Under the pieces are notes generated by a model. The model saw only the letters and a list, made by a program, of their open reading frames with translations. It did not search any database and was not told where the DNA came from. From positions 36,475,657 to 36,539,656 of the forward strand of contig CALNVZ010003425.1 of assembly GCA_940671915.1 (NCBI GenBank): a DNA stretch of 64,000 nt. Reading direction: 5' to 3'. Source of the DNA: Paracentrotus lividus (Eukaryota > Echinodermata > Echinoidea > Camarodonta > Echinidae). Below, one piece after another: positions 41,100 through 54,988 of this stretch (the stretch's first letter is position 1; every line of letters starts with the position of its first letter). The translations under genes and the position numbers were made by a program.

Positions 41100-43415
41100 T
41101 TCAAATTGTTTTCACCAATTTTAGCGCAAAGTTGTCAAAGATGAGAGAGGAATACATACTAAATAATAAAACATAATGAAAATTTATCCCCCTTCCTGAT
41201 TAGGGGGCCCAATTGGCAAAAGAATGGTGAAAATAATGGTGAAAATAAAAAAATCTAAACAAATGTGGCGTTTTTCTCTTTCTTTTGTACAAGAATGTCA
41301 GAATAATGGGTTGAAATTGTATTATATAATGGAATAAATAAGGAATTAACATCACATACAATTCAGGTGGCTTTTTTACCGTTTAAATGTAAAAAACTAC
41401 CCCAAATTTGTCTTTAAAATGAGATATACTGTGATAGCTCAACAACAGATGGCGCCATACACATCTTGATAGTTTTTCAAACAATTATTTTAAATATCAA
41501 CTTTTGGACACTATAAAGGCATTAATAGTTCAAAATAAAGAAACATTTTGAAATGTAATACTTTAACAAACAAGTTTACGAAAATTGTGCTTTTTCTTTT
41601 GTTAAGAATGGTTTTACCACCCACTCAGAGCCCACTAAAAATAACAAATTGAAAGTTTTTATTTTGTCTTCTTCTTTACAAATAGTTTTCCTGCCCACTG
41701 CCAACCTGCATAAAATAAAAGTAGTAACGATAAAACTAAATGAAGCTGTGATATCATAGTTTACCAACGCTTGAACATATAACACAATCTTTATCTACAT
41801 TAAAAATAAATAAAATTAGGATGATACATTTTTCGAGTTACGAAAAAAAAAAAGCAGATAGAGAAAAGGGAAAACTACGTATTTTGTTTTTACCGTAATA
41901 ACAGGGAAAATGAATAAGGCTACCAATAAACATGATTGATATTATTTGCTTTAATTGGAAAATCTTTCCTTGTCCGGCTAGCCGTCCCGATATTAGCAGG
42001 AACACATGGCAAATTTTGAGCCCTTGTATTACACAGAAACAATTATTACATTGTAAGGATATAGAGGGAAGGGTATCCTAAACGAATAGGGATAGGGATT
42101 GGTTACCTGTCATGCCTAAAATATAGCTGCATGCACCAAGTTGTACATATTTATATAATTGAATTCAAACGTAGTTGTTTTTTTCTACTTGTTGTACTCT
42201 TGCAAATGCTTTTAAACTAAAACAATGTGAGGGCGGAGCGCGAGCGAAAATTTAGAGCTTCATAGGAACATATTTGCATTTAATATAGGAACCCAATTAC
42301 CAATTTGTGCATCATAAATGACATCATAAATTCATGAAAAGTTTAAACAGTTTAAGGGCAGTCAAGAGAACCCCATCTCAGAAATGAAGCAATCCATACT
42401 TCCAACGCTACCCATTTTAATCTAAACTTTCGTTCCACCAGCACGTATGAAATGACTTCTAAAAACAAATCCATCAGGAGAGCAGGTCATACCAACCGTT
42501 GGAACAAAGGAAATAAGGAGGGGTGACGGGTGTTCTTACGTTTCAATGAGCGTATTTTTCATTACGTGATTTAAACCCCAAGCAAAAATACTCTATGTCT
42601 TATTTATAAATTCAGGCTAGTTGTGAGTAAATTAGTGCGAAAGTAAATTTGACCCACTTATGCCTTAGATCAAATACTGTCCAGCATCTAAAGGCTATGA
42701 TATACCTTGTGTATTTACTAACGGGCGTTTAAAAAAATAACAGTTGGAACCGTCTATTGTAGAACACTATAATTCTTCGATTAAACGTCATGAAGTTCCC
42801 GAGCCCATCCCCGTCTCCGCAGCCCATGTGTTAGGTCATTTAATCTAGCTGTTTTGTGGGTGTGCTATTGTTATTTTGGCTTGGCAGGGGCGGAACATCT
42901 GTGCCTCGGGGGGGGGGGGGTGCACGGGCACGCAGCTTGTGCACACCCTCTCCAAACCGACGCTCGGCCTCGTTGAAGCATAAAAATGCATCATCGTCGT
43001 CATCATCATCATTATAAGCAGGCATTGATTGACCAATGCCTTTTTGGAATTCCCAGTCAGCGCCATTAAAATTATATATATATAGTCGAAGGAAGCCTTA
43101 ACATCATTTTTTCCTGTTAATTACCCACTTGACTACATCTTTTTCTCGTTTCCCCTGTCTGTAAAGAAAAGAAAATAAACAAAAATAAAGGGAAGTGGAC
43201 ACCGATTCTTTTCGATCGATATGCTAGGCAGACACCAATGTCTAGTGACAGACCAGCCATTCCATTCTTGGACACTCGAGCAGTGGGACAAGAATTTGAT
43301 TAGTAGTCATGATTATCATCTTGTGCGCACGCCCCCTAAAAATCATGCCCCTTAGCTCCCCTTGACCATGTGCTATACCTTGAAAGAGGTATAACTTGGA
43401 AGCCTTGGGGAGCAT
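41100..43415. other. Unassigned DNA inside the 40,907-45,663 element
   Basis: AT-rich, only short chance frames. Contains fragments such as GGCGGAGCGCGAGCG (42,233) that recall other repeats, and a G run at about 42,910. No gene recognised. Confidence 0.4.
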
Positions 43416-43489
43416 TGGCGGCGATCCTGGGGGACGGGGGACGTGTCCCCTCAATTGTTTTTCTTGGGATCCCCCCCCCCCCGTCGATT

Positions 43490-43640
43490 TTTAAAGGTTA
43501 ACATTTTTGTCAAGTGATCAGCTAATAAAGCTAGTGAAGAGGCAAATGTATGTCAAATACAATGCTAAATGTTATTATAGGGCACAATTTCGCAAACAAA
43601 ACACAAGACAATGATTAAATGAAATGCTCTTACCTCAAGT
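43490..43640. repeat. Fragment homologous to the internal units of the 26,026 element
   Basis: GGGCACAATTTCGCAAACAA followed by AACACAAGACAATGATTAAA and CTTACCTCAAGTCGCTATAT matches 27,425-27,515 closely, but lacks the GCTCGCGCTTCGCGCTCGC palindrome found there. Confidence 0.7.
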
Positions 43641-46600
43641 CGCTATATGTATCTCTGGAATATATATTTTTTCCCCTACGCTTTATTCTTTAAATTGTCA
43701 TAAGTTTCTGCATAATGTGCGAAGTAGGTCATTCTATTTTGAATTTTTGGATATAATCTTTGGGACGCTTTATTACGCTTAAAGCTCATGTATAGTTTTG
43801 GGAGAACATATTTTTTGTTTTACTTCCATAGCAGAATAATATGAATTGATACCTCAAATAACCCCTGTGTACAAAATGATTTGTTATAAATTCCACTCTA
43901 AGACCTGGATTTAGCAACAAAACTGTGTAAATCGATCTGTTGAAGGGCCGTGGCTAAACAGGATCACACTGGGGAGAGTGCAATGTGCAGTGGTTTGTGT
44001 GCAAAGTATATGCTATTGATTCACAGACTGATACACACAGAATGCACCCACGTCATATACCAGTCAGCAGTGGTGTGGCATGCCTGGAGTTCTGGCGTGA
44101 GAGTGCATGAAATATGGCCTCATTTTGAAGAACATCTCCCCATGTTTATGCCAACTATAACATATCATGAAAAGATATGCATGGTACATGGTTATATCAC
44201 TTGCCCATTTATTGATATGTCATTGGAACACTATGAGGACAAGTTGAGTAAGTTTGTGAAAAAATGCAATTTTCTCTACTACAACTATACTTGGGCTTTA
44301 AGTGTATTATCAATTCCCTTTCCGGGATTTCCGTTCCACACCCCCCCCCCCCCCCTCCCCCAGTCGTGACAAGAAATCGTCGCCCTTGATGAGGAGTATA
44401 ATATAAAGCAGCTTTTTCCATCACTGATGGTAAAGATGAAGATCGACTTGATAGGCATTGTGAGCTTTATGCTTCTTTTAAATATAATGTGGATGCAGTA
44501 GCTCTCTAGTGTCGAGTCTTGTCTCTTGATTTATAATGACACTGGATAAAATTATGAAATATGTCCTAAAAATCCTAAGCAATATAACACTGACGAATAA
44601 TTATAAACAAAAGGTACAGATGAAATTCTTGAAACATTGAAAGACGCAAGAATATGAATAGAAATAGACATGGATAATGTTCTATTTGATAATAATCAAT
44701 ATAGGCATTTCAGATCATTATTTCTTGTCATAAAATTTAGGCCTATAATGTTTAAAATTTTAATTCTTTGAAACCAATAATCGCAATATCATGCAAAAAC
44801 AAAACGCTCTATTAACAAACAAAACAAATGAAACAAACAATTTCCTGCTCTATTGGAATATTATGGCGAGATCTCCTATGAGGTGCATGCAAAATTTCAT
44901 CGCAATCTGATGCTCTGGGACAAATAATGAAGAGCATTGCTTAGCTTCTATAAATGTGAAAGTAAAGAACGAGAATGCACGATGTTGTCTAATATACCAT
45001 TTGAAAAGTATTGTATATCAAATTTATCTTGTTTCTGATCGATTCATGCCATTAGAGAGCCAAGAACATGATATATGAGAGGATTTTTCAATTATTTATT
45101 TTTAATGTGTTTGGCGCCATCTAGTGTTCGCGTAAGATTCTTAGGGATAATTCATGTAATTAAGGCATATTTTTACATTAAACAAGCTAAAAATTGCTGT
45201 TTTGATGATGTGTGATATGTGAACTGCAACTCCTCAACTGTATGATACGAAATAATACCGTATCATTCCTAAAGTTTGGCCAGAATTAATAAAAATAGAC
45301 GAATTTCTTAACATTTTCATTTTTTTTCGGGGGTTTATTTCTTCACAAATTTGGCCTCATGGGAAGAAAAATTCAACTTTTAAGATTGAATGCGACTGAA
45401 AATGAACTAATACGACATATCTGGTAACTTTAGATGAAAAACCATGTTTTAAAATTGATTTGAGGAGGAATGCACCCAATTTTCCTGTTGGGTCAATATG
45501 GCGCCCCCTAAAGGGCCCCCCAGGGAGTTAAGGAGGGGTCTGAAAATTTGACCCCCTTCAATTTCTGATACCTTGGACCCTAATGGACCAAAAAATGCGC
45601 CAAAATAAATTTTGGCGTTAATATTGCACGGGAGATGTTTTCGTGACATACCGTACCGCACTAAAACGCGAGGAGGATCGACGGAGAGCGCGGATTGGCT
45701 GTCCGAGAGCACCTGTAGGCTGCTCTAAATCATGGCAACACCCCTTTGGAAACAATAATGTTTGTTTGGTGAACCAGAGACGGACATTTGCACTCATCTG
45801 TGTTAAACCTTGGAGATTTCTTCTTTCCCACTAGGTTAAACCACGAAACATCCTTCCTTGAAATACAGTGGCGGATCCAGGTGGCACATTGGGCACGTAC
45901 CCTTTGCCAACAAAATACGTGTTTTTTAAAAAATGCTTAAACCGAGGGAATAGGGTGCACGGTGCCCCCCCCCCCTCCCCGGGCCAAAAGGAAAAAATAT
46001 AACCAGCTCAATTTTCATTTGAACTTTTCACTCGCAATAAGTATTGCAACATGGCTAAAATTCGTGCATTTTTCTGTTTTAAAAGTCTTTTATCAATTTT
46101 GTTTATTTTCATTAAACCACTGTGTTGGTGACCAATTCGGTATTTTCTGAAAGGGAAGACTTGTCCCTTATCATAATTCTCTAGAGAACTGGATGACCAG
46201 ACCCTGTAATTTCTGAAACAAAAGAAGAGATAAAAGAACATTGACCGAAGAATCAAATTTTGGATGATAGGAACTATCAGTGAATAAAATCATAAAAACA
46301 TGTTTCAAATTTCTCTAAAAAATTAATAATCACCAACAGATATCGGTGCAATAGAAACGAGACCAACATACAGAGAAGATAAATCTATTTCTGTCGTTGC
46401 CGAGGAAAATAAATGCGATATCAATATCAGTTGCGGATAAAAACAAAGTGCCGGGTATATAAGGCACTTTTTCGGTAGGTTGGATTACACCAAGGTAACA
46501 ATTTTTTAATGTCTTAGTATTATCATGGATACGATATCTTATCTCATGTTATATATCCATGGTATCTTATATAGCTGTATGCAAGTTTTTGTGTCTCGGT

Positions 46601-46700
46601 CCCCAGTAAATTATCCTGCACAAAAATAGTTTGTTTCGTCAAGGAGGTGTTGCAAATGATCACCGTTTTGACCTTTGAAAAAATTAACATTCAAAAAGTA

Positions 46701-47161
46701 TACAGTCTGTGTCAAATAAAATGGTACAGTCGGGGAAACAATTATTTAGTTGTGAAATCTTTCCAAATAATGTGTATATGTGGTACCAATTTAAAGCCAA
46801 AAGATTTTCTTGCTGATGCTCTTTGTTCTGTATAATTTGCTTTTGTTAAACAAAAGTTATGCTAAATTTTGTGCGGCAAGGAACAAATCGAAATTACGCA
46901 CGTTTATTGTTCCATTATGCGAAACCTACACAAAGTATGGACGTTTTGCGAAAATGGATTTTTTTTTTTTTTTTTTTTTTACTGTAGAAAACTGGTCATA
47001 TCTCAGAAATTACAGCACCAAATGTGATGAAAACAAATTGCAGAAGAAAGTCCAATTATCCTGCTTTATGAAAATGCCACACAATACCAGGTTCTAATTA
47101 ATATTCATACTATAAAAAAAATGTTTTCCGACTGTACCATTTTTTTTGGACACAGACTGTA
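46701..47161. mobile_element. MITE, 461 bp, TACAGTCTGTGTC ends
   Basis: Left TACAGTCTGTGTCAAATAAA and ATGGTACAGTCGG. The right end is the inverse, with CGACTGTACCAT and GGACACAGACTGTA. TA at both ends. Non-coding. Confidence 0.8.
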
Positions 47162-47883
47162 TATACGCTCGTTTTCAGTTATTAGGGTCAACTGAATATT
47201 GCAAGAAAACATTTTGTCAGTATTCTATATAAAAAAAATTTTTAAAATCTAGGACAGGCCTATCAATGATATTAGGTAAGGGACAGACAGAAAGAACATT
47301 ATATGGGAGAGGGGTTGAATGAAATTAACATATATACACACATCTTCTGCTATTTTTCCTTATCGAGATATTGTGATTATTGCATTTGGAACTGCCGATA
47401 TTTTTTTCTGCATGCAAGCATGACAAAGGGGCAGACAACGGCTTTTTATTTCTATGCTGGATACGCCCATTTGATACGAGTCCCCACTTTCTTTTTTTTT
47501 ATTATCCAAACAATTTTTTTCTCATTTCCAACTCATGCAACATTTTGATATAACACATCCGTATGACATAGTTATATTTCCTTTTTAAAGTGGGTTCCGG
47601 GTCACCCACCATTTGGCAATGTTTGGGATTAAGTTCTTATTATTAAATCACGAGCTCAGTTTCCACGATAAATAGTCATATCCACTTCCCATGCTTTCCT
47701 GTTATGTCGATTTCAAAAAAATTTGTTTCCGTTCATTGTCTAAAAAATTGAGTCATTTAAACTATTGTCTGAAGATTCTATTCAATAAAAAAAAAATTAT
47801 AAAGTGCAGTATGTCTGAAGTTTGGAATGTGTCTTATATCAATGTTTTATACTGGGTTTCTTAAAAAAAAAAAAAAAGAAAAA

Positions 47884-48312
47884 AGGAAACCCAAGTTTGA
47901 TAGATAATTAAAAAAATATTACAATGGTGATTATGATATTCATATCACTGTAAAGTGCAACTTATATACCATGTATAACTTTCTAATCATACCTCTCTCA
48001 GCTCACCAATATCACGCATCACTGAACCTCATTACAAAATTGTGAGTGGTTCACTTTCATGCACCTTTGGATGGGTTGTTTGAATGTACCTAAATGGAAA
48101 CCCACGTTTGATCATCAATAATTTAAAAAGTAATGCAGTGGTGATTATGAAATGTATATCACTGGAGAGTGCAACTCATTACCATTTCAATGATACCTCT
48201 CTCAGCTCACCAAAGTCACACATCACTGAACTCCATTGTTCTAAAAAAAATTCGAAAAAATTGTATTGGTTCACTTTCATGCTCCTTGAGATGGGTTGTT
48301 TAAATGTGCCTA
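47884..48312. repeat. Tandem duplication, two units of about 210 bp
   Basis: Both units contain GGAAACCCAxGTTTGAT, AATGGTGATTATGA, ATATCACTG, GATACCTCTCTCAGCTCACC, CATCACTGAAC, GGTTCACTTTCATG and GATGGGTTGTTT in order. Confidence 0.8.
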
Positions 48313-49082
48313 TAAATGACCGGGATAAATGATTAGCAATTCTAAATAAAGCATTCAAATGCCTTTCAATAAAAAATGACTCTGATAAATGTGTTGGATA
48401 TAGGTCTCCTTATTTAGTCCGTCAAGCTTATCATGCAGGTAATTTCATCATACAGCTCACGTCAGACCGGAGAACCTTCAGTTCCCCCTGGATAATATAA
48501 GAAACACGGAAGTTCAACAATTACATTTTTTCGTAAAGGTGTTTGTAACTTACGAACGACCTGGTGAAACACCACCTAGAACAAAATTTTAGCATTCCAT
48601 TGGAAACTTCATATTCAAATTACTTACAAAATCATACAGAACTATACTAACATTGTACAGATTCATGACGCACACAAAGGATGAATATGGAACAACTGGA
48701 GATTAATATCCTGTAAGATTTAACCTTATGAATTGTAGTTGGTGTACTTCCATTGTAAATAGGTGCTTGGGATCTCATACCGAAGGCAAATGTTAGAAAA
48801 AATACAAGTACAGTCCACTCCTAATATAATGAGGATAGGGACCCATCCAATTACCTTGTTTTACTGAGAAAAAATATGCACATGGTCATATTATATGAAA
48901 AAAAATCAATTATTCAAATTTATTATTAAAAAATAAAAAAAAATAAAAAAAATTCATCACTTCACCATGATCCCTCGCATACAAGTTGATTTCTATCTTT
49001 CGGGTTTATGCCGGGTTCTACAGCTTCTAATCACTTGAGCATTGAAAAGTTAACAGGTTTCAGGGACAAATATCGACATGGG

Positions 49083-49160
49083 TTTGGCATAGCTCAGTTG
49101 GTAGAGTGCCTGTCTGGTAATCGGGAGTTCTCGGGTTTGAATCACGATGAAATATAAATT
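49083..49160 (+). pseudogene. tRNA-like sequence, probably a SINE head or tRNA pseudogene
   Basis: GCATAGCTCAGTTGGTAGAG (A box/D arm) and GGGTTTGAATCACG (B-box-like) are correctly spaced, with a CTGGTAA anticodon loop suggesting a Thr(GGT) origin. The T stem does not pair and the acceptor stem is absent, so a functional tRNA is unlikely. Confidence 0.55.
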
Positions 49161-49199
49161 TTGTTGCCCATTTTTTTTCATATTATATACTTCTGGTCA

Positions 49200-50540
49200 G
49201 TTTCCTTCCTTGCTTAAATTTATGTGTTCATTATTATGATGAAAAATATGGGTAAAAGTTTGTTGTTTCTCTGAAAAGTTTGTTGTTTCTCTGTTCTTCT
49301 GTTTTTTTTTTATTCAAGAACCCATTATGAAAACAAATTATTTAACTTCAAGGCACAGTGCACATTTGGTAATCAAACAAATCCTACTTCAGAAAATAAA
49401 GGAAACAAAAATTGCAGTAAAAACAAAAGACTACTAATTTACACCAAATAATGTCAATGGGTTATTCTTTTATTTAATAAATACAAATAGGCCTGATTGA
49501 CACAGCAAGTAGTAATCAACTCACAATATGATTTTTAGTTCATTTGAAGGGAATACAAGGCATTACTGATTACATAATTATGCATAGTAGGAATTGTACA
49601 CAGATTAATCATGCAATTACAATTCTTAAGAAGTGCACGTTACAATGTATGCAGAATATTCATATCAAAGTATTTTAAGTCCATGTATTATGATTGATCA
49701 AAGACATTCAATAAACGACCAACAAGTTTAAATTCATATAATTTTTTAACTTTTTACTTGAATTTTTACTTGTTAAGTGTTTTCTTTTTTTTTTACAAAG
49801 TCAAGTTGAAAAACCCATCTATAAATTATTAATACATTATTTAAATTCATCAGAATTTGACAATAAGATTTATTGGGTGTGTCACTTTCAAATGGCATTG
49901 CTCTATTCTATTAAATCTGGATACATTGATATATTTCTTCATATACACACTGAATTAAATTTGAATAATCAAAGCAAGCTAATAGGATGGAATGCTAACA
50001 AATCCAAAAGCAAGAATTTTAGAATGGAATGGTCTATAATTCAATATTAGCAAGTCTCCAGCTTAACTACCTGTCATTCGTAATAAATACTTTTACAGTT
50101 TCCTGCCTCATACATTGTATTGTTATAAATATTCTATCAAGACTCGAAAATGCTGCAGGTATACGAGTTCAGTCAACCTTGCCTGTGTGTAATTGAACTT
50201 GCACAAGTTCAATAATTGCTCAAGTCAAATCTTCTATTTATAATTTATTGATCTTAACCCTTCATAAGTCGATTTTCTTCCAAGTAGAATCCATTTCTCC
50301 AGTCTCAAGACTGAGATTCCATCACGGCAAGGTTGACTGTATGTAGGCCTACACACTCTCAACGTGTCAATGTATTTTGTTCAGTTTTGTGCTATCTTAC
50401 ATGGATTTGATTTAAAATTGGAAGACATCTTATCAGCCTCCAGTTTTTGGATTATTCAAAATGCTCAGCAAGACACCATAATTGATAAGAACCTGGATAT
50501 GACATTGATATAATATGAATTGTAGCACCAAAGTAAAGGG

Positions 50541-50583
<43 letters not shown>

Positions 50584-53500
50584 CAGAGATTTTTCAATTT
50601 GTTGTCCTGAAATTTAGTTTGAAATCCATTTTAAAATAAGTTTGATAGCAAATCTTGAAACCATGAATAATACCAACTCCATTTTCTAGTTTTTGATTTA
50701 GCGAGAACATTCAAAATTTAATCCTGATACACTACAAGTACATTTGACACATGTTTGCGACAGTTGTGAGCTGACCATGATGCCCATTCCTCTCTGCAGC
50801 TTTCATGGGCAGGACTCTTCCTGTACATGTAGTTTGTTGCTAGTTAGAAGTCAAGATTATATAACTCTGAATAATTTACAGCTTTGATGATGCAGACTGA
50901 ATCTTTTCTATTCTAAAATTTAAAAAATTGCATTGATTGATATACATTATGAATTATTATAATTATATCATTTTAATCAAGGTACAGATGTGCTACTGGC
51001 AGATTCGAAATCATATGACAATACTTAATTCCTTGAGCACACATTTAATGTAGCATAGAATCTTATCAAATATACAACTGACATTAGAGTAAGTTGATGC
51101 AAACATACAATTGCTAGAAATGATAAATGCTAATTAAACACACTATCGACTAAGACCTTTTTTCTTTTTGAATTTACAAAACAGCTTGATACACATATGT
51201 TGGTTGATACAAATTAAAAAATAGCAAATTTCATATAAAGAAAGTAGTGCACATTTTGCTGAATGAATGTCAATATGTCTATGCTATACAATGACATATT
51301 CATATATCTACATTAAATTTAATAACTGTTTAATAAAGGCTTTTCAATTTGAGAACTTTATCATGGAGTATAAATTCCCATAATGTGAAAAGTTTTACAA
51401 TCTCTGAAAGAATCAACATATGCAAACATCTCTAGTAGTGAGAGTGAATTGCTCGATGATTTAAAAAAGGCTCTGAGGAGGTGGATTTCAAAGTCAGTTA
51501 ATTAAAGTCCTATGGCAAGGAAGTTGTCAAAAACCTGAAAAACATCGCATATCGTGGAGAGAATATTTACAAATTCACAGAGAGAGATGCGCAAAATAAA
51601 CTTCAACTAAAGCTGTATTGGAAAATGACCCATGTTAATAGTGTGCATAAAAACTGAGGAATACAATTTTAATTGAAAGATCATTTCTATTTGTATGCTG
51701 TCTTTGAACCCTACTCCTGAACATCTACATGTGAATAACTTTACAGACAGACAAATGGATGGGCAGTCAATCTTGAAGAAAAAACTTCAAAGCCCTTTCA
51801 ATTCTTAGGGTGGTAGGGGGCATAAAATTGGTGGTATTAAGAAGGTAGTAACCAATATGTCTTGACATAAATACAATGTTCTCAAATAACATTCTATCAA
51901 TCATTTAATTAACGTTGCATAGCATCCTCTAGCCTGTAAGAGCCGACTGATAACCTTACATTATATACACTTAATACTCTACAGGACGGCATGTATGTAC
52001 AATAATTTGAGCAGTTAAATGCACATATACATATGGCAAGGTAACTACTGGCTCCTACAGGGGATAATAATCATGTAATCCTCATTTTAAAATCTAACCA
52101 TTAAATAAAGACATATTGATGCTTGTATAGGATATATGATCATAAAATTATCATTCTTGTGTTAACCCTTTTCAGAACCAAACTAGGCAACACAAGCTTG
52201 AAAAAAACGACCCCCAAAATAAACATGCCAGCATGTTTTATCTCTGTTCAAATAGAAGAATTGATATCATTTTACCCATTACTAAATGTCCAAATAAGAG
52301 GTATTGGATTGAATCTATAATTAATACAGTACAATGATTACATATTTTCAAACTGACTAACAATACATACATATTCATAAGATCAAATAAAATTTGAGAA
52401 TATTGGAACAAGGTGCTTCAAAGTTTGACAGCTTCTTGTAACTTTGAAAGTCAATGAAATTTCAAGACTTCTTGAAGTTTATTGTCATTACTTCATAACA
52501 CATTTCTTTCAGTTGCATGTAAAAAAAAAATATCCATTCCTTTCTACATAGTCTAACAGAGCATTCAATGCAGATATTGTTAAAAAATGGTCTTTAAAAA
52601 ATGCATAACTTTTATTCTCTGATGTATGTATCATTGCTGCATAATTTTAACATACAGATATTGTTCATCGTTTAGATTAAAAACTACAACGTCTATGACC
52701 AACCAGATCAAAATTTTGTCTATCTCTGATTTAAGAAACTATAAATGTATATCAAAAACAATTTCAAAATTCATGTGCAATGTAGGTACATAAATAAATG
52801 AACGGAATTGATGCAATAGCTAATATTTAGTTACACTGAAAGAAATTTGTGCTATATTCATAAATTTTCACATGCATATTCCGTATAAAAATGACACATA
52901 CTGTGTTAACCTTCCTGCATTTTCGTATACTGTGCATAGCATCCCTGTACTTGTATAAGGCAATAAAGAAAATTAATATTGGCAATTTTGCTGTACATCA
53001 TTCATTTACTAGAGTATATCAATATTAACAATGATGGTAATAATATTAATTCCAAGGGTATAAAGTTTTCCTCCAAAAATGACGTTATCCTACAACGAAT
53101 TGGAAATCTAAAAAATGTGAATACTTGATTTGATATAAAAAATAATAAAGTGAGTTTCATTTTAGGTGAGGTTTAAAAAAAAAAAAATATAGTAAAAAAT
53201 TTATACAAAATTAGTTTCATTCTGTTTTCCAAAATATCCATGGGAATCACATGCCAGAATAAATTGTATGAATGTGGCAAATTAATATGAAAAATGTGCC
53301 AAAATTGTTAGAATATAAAAACCATTAGTATAAAATGAGTCAGTTCTGCAGCGGTGCACTCTTATGATATCTCAGCAAAATATTGGGATTTCAAGACGCC
53401 ACTATATGGGGGTATAAAAAATTTGAAATATATTTCTAAAAATAAAAAAGAACGCTCATAAACATGAGTTTCATTCTCATTTCAAAATGAGGCATATATT

Positions 53501-54950
53501 TTGTTTTCACACAAGCAGCATCAGTAATGATTGTATTAGTATGCAGTATAATTACATTAGTAGTCTCTACACACCTTTATACATTGTACTTGCGAATATT
53601 ATATTGTGACCTGTTGTGCTCTAGGTATACCCTCATTGGCCCTTATAATTTCAATAAATGTGTACTAAGTTAAGCCATAGCTTAAATCTGTGGTTTAATT
53701 ATGGGCAGCAAAATCTCAAAAAGTAGATGTTGGATTTCTCAGAATTTTTGGTACTGAAACTATTATAAACGGCCTTGGAATGGCAGATACAAAAGTTTTC
53801 CTAACCATTATCCAGTAGATGTGCTAAAATCATTTTGTCATATTTAAACCACCGAGCTATGGCTTAACATGGTACACTTTTGTGAATATGGCCATTGTGA
53901 CCTATCTTATTGTCTTTGGAAAGCAGGTTGGGCTTTAGACTTAGTTTTGTTGGAAATGGTGCTTTGACTGTCTCCAAGTACCATTTCTTTAATTTTCAAT
54001 TGAAAACACTTGTTCTGTTTAAAGTGACGGAAAAAAAATGATTTACTAGAATAAGTTTTAAAATACTAATAACAATCATCCTCTTATTTGCAAATTCATG
54101 TTATATGTATGTGAGAATAAGGTGCAGATTGCTTCCTTAACCCTCTCTTTGAGTATGTGCAACTGCCTCCAATCCTGGATTGTATTTGATATAAAATATG
54201 TGCACGATTAGCTCTGTGTACGTGTACTGTTAATAATGAAATAATTTAATAATCACAATGAAAATAATATTTAGCTTTTTTTATTGTGAATATCAAAGAG
54301 TACATGTCCTACCCTCCGACATAATTCCAAACATTCAAATTTTATTGTAAAGTTTACTAAACATGAAATTGATACTCCTGGTAATGCGCATCATTCTTTA
54401 TATTCTTCAACTAGCACATTTTTTAGCATCACTCCGCTACATCGTATTGTTAGTTTATAACAACAACCCAACCAGATATACAGAACAGTGTGATTTGGGT
54501 GTATTTATGTGTACAACAAGGAAGTGTATTAAAGCACTTTTTTCAATATAATGAGCAAATGTTATTAGGGGAATGATGGTTTTGAACGACACACATAATA
54601 TAAAATACTTTACTATTTCTACACATCATTATCGTCTGATGAAGGCCTATAGGTATCAGAAAGACAAGATACAAGAAAGAAAGACGCAACAATGAAAGAC
54701 ATTATACAAAATCACATAATAATTTATAAAGACACATATGATTGTTTGTTCTAGGTTGTTATCATTTGACGAAATACTTGATTGTTGCATGATTGTTCTG
54801 ATTAGATTTTGTTCTACCGTTTATACAAAACATTTGTTCATTACACTTTACTTTCCACACTTAAACTTTTTTATTTACAATATAAACATTGTACAGTCAT
54901 GTCAGACTAGAAAGAAATACAAATATCATTTTGAGGCATATTTTGTTGAA
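49200..54950. other. AT-rich stretch without ORFs or recognised transposons; possible long 3' UTR
   Basis: About 5.7 kb with no frame over 65 codons, no inverted-end elements and only a (GA)n tract (50,547-50,576). This contrasts with the repeat-dense DNA on both sides. It lies directly downstream of the coiled-coil gene on the minus strand, so a long 3' UTR is one reading. It could also simply be intergenic. Confidence 0.35.
50547..50576. repeat. (GA)n microsatellite
   Basis: About 15 AG dinucleotides followed by AAAGACAGACAGAG. Confidence 0.95.
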
Positions 54951-54969
54951 TAGCTTTATAACTTGTTCT

Positions 54970-54988
54970 TCACCTTGTGCTGTTGAGC
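54970..54988 (-). CDS. Candidate 19-bp terminal exon of the coiled-coil gene
   Basis: A strong acceptor (TCTCTCTTTAATTACAG) is followed in the required phase by codons for L-N-S-T-R and a TGA. Used after exon h it would add six residues. Without transcript data either ending is possible. Confidence 0.4.

Larger units (their letters stand above)
40907..45663. mobile_element. Large decayed element with about 200-bp inverted ends
   Basis: The left (40,907-41,100) and right (45,455-45,663) segments are inverted copies. Both contain, in order from the outside, TAGTGCGGT, TATGTCA, CCCGTGCAATAT, GCCAAAATT, TAGGGTC, GGGGTCAAATTTTCAGACCC and GGGGGCGCCATATTG. Target duplication not found. The 4.3-kb interior has no recognisable genes, one 140-codon open frame of unknown meaning (43,950-44,369, plus strand), and a fragment of the GCTTCGCGCTCGC repeat family at 43,490-43,640. 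Confidence 0.7.

Noticed and set aside
43950..44369. 139-codon plus-strand frame as a gene
   Set aside because: No recognisable motif, no splice context, and its end runs through a poly-C tract. It lies inside a decayed element.
49083..49160. Functional tRNA-Thr gene
   Set aside because: The T stem does not pair and the acceptor stem is missing; a tRNA-derived repeat is more likely.
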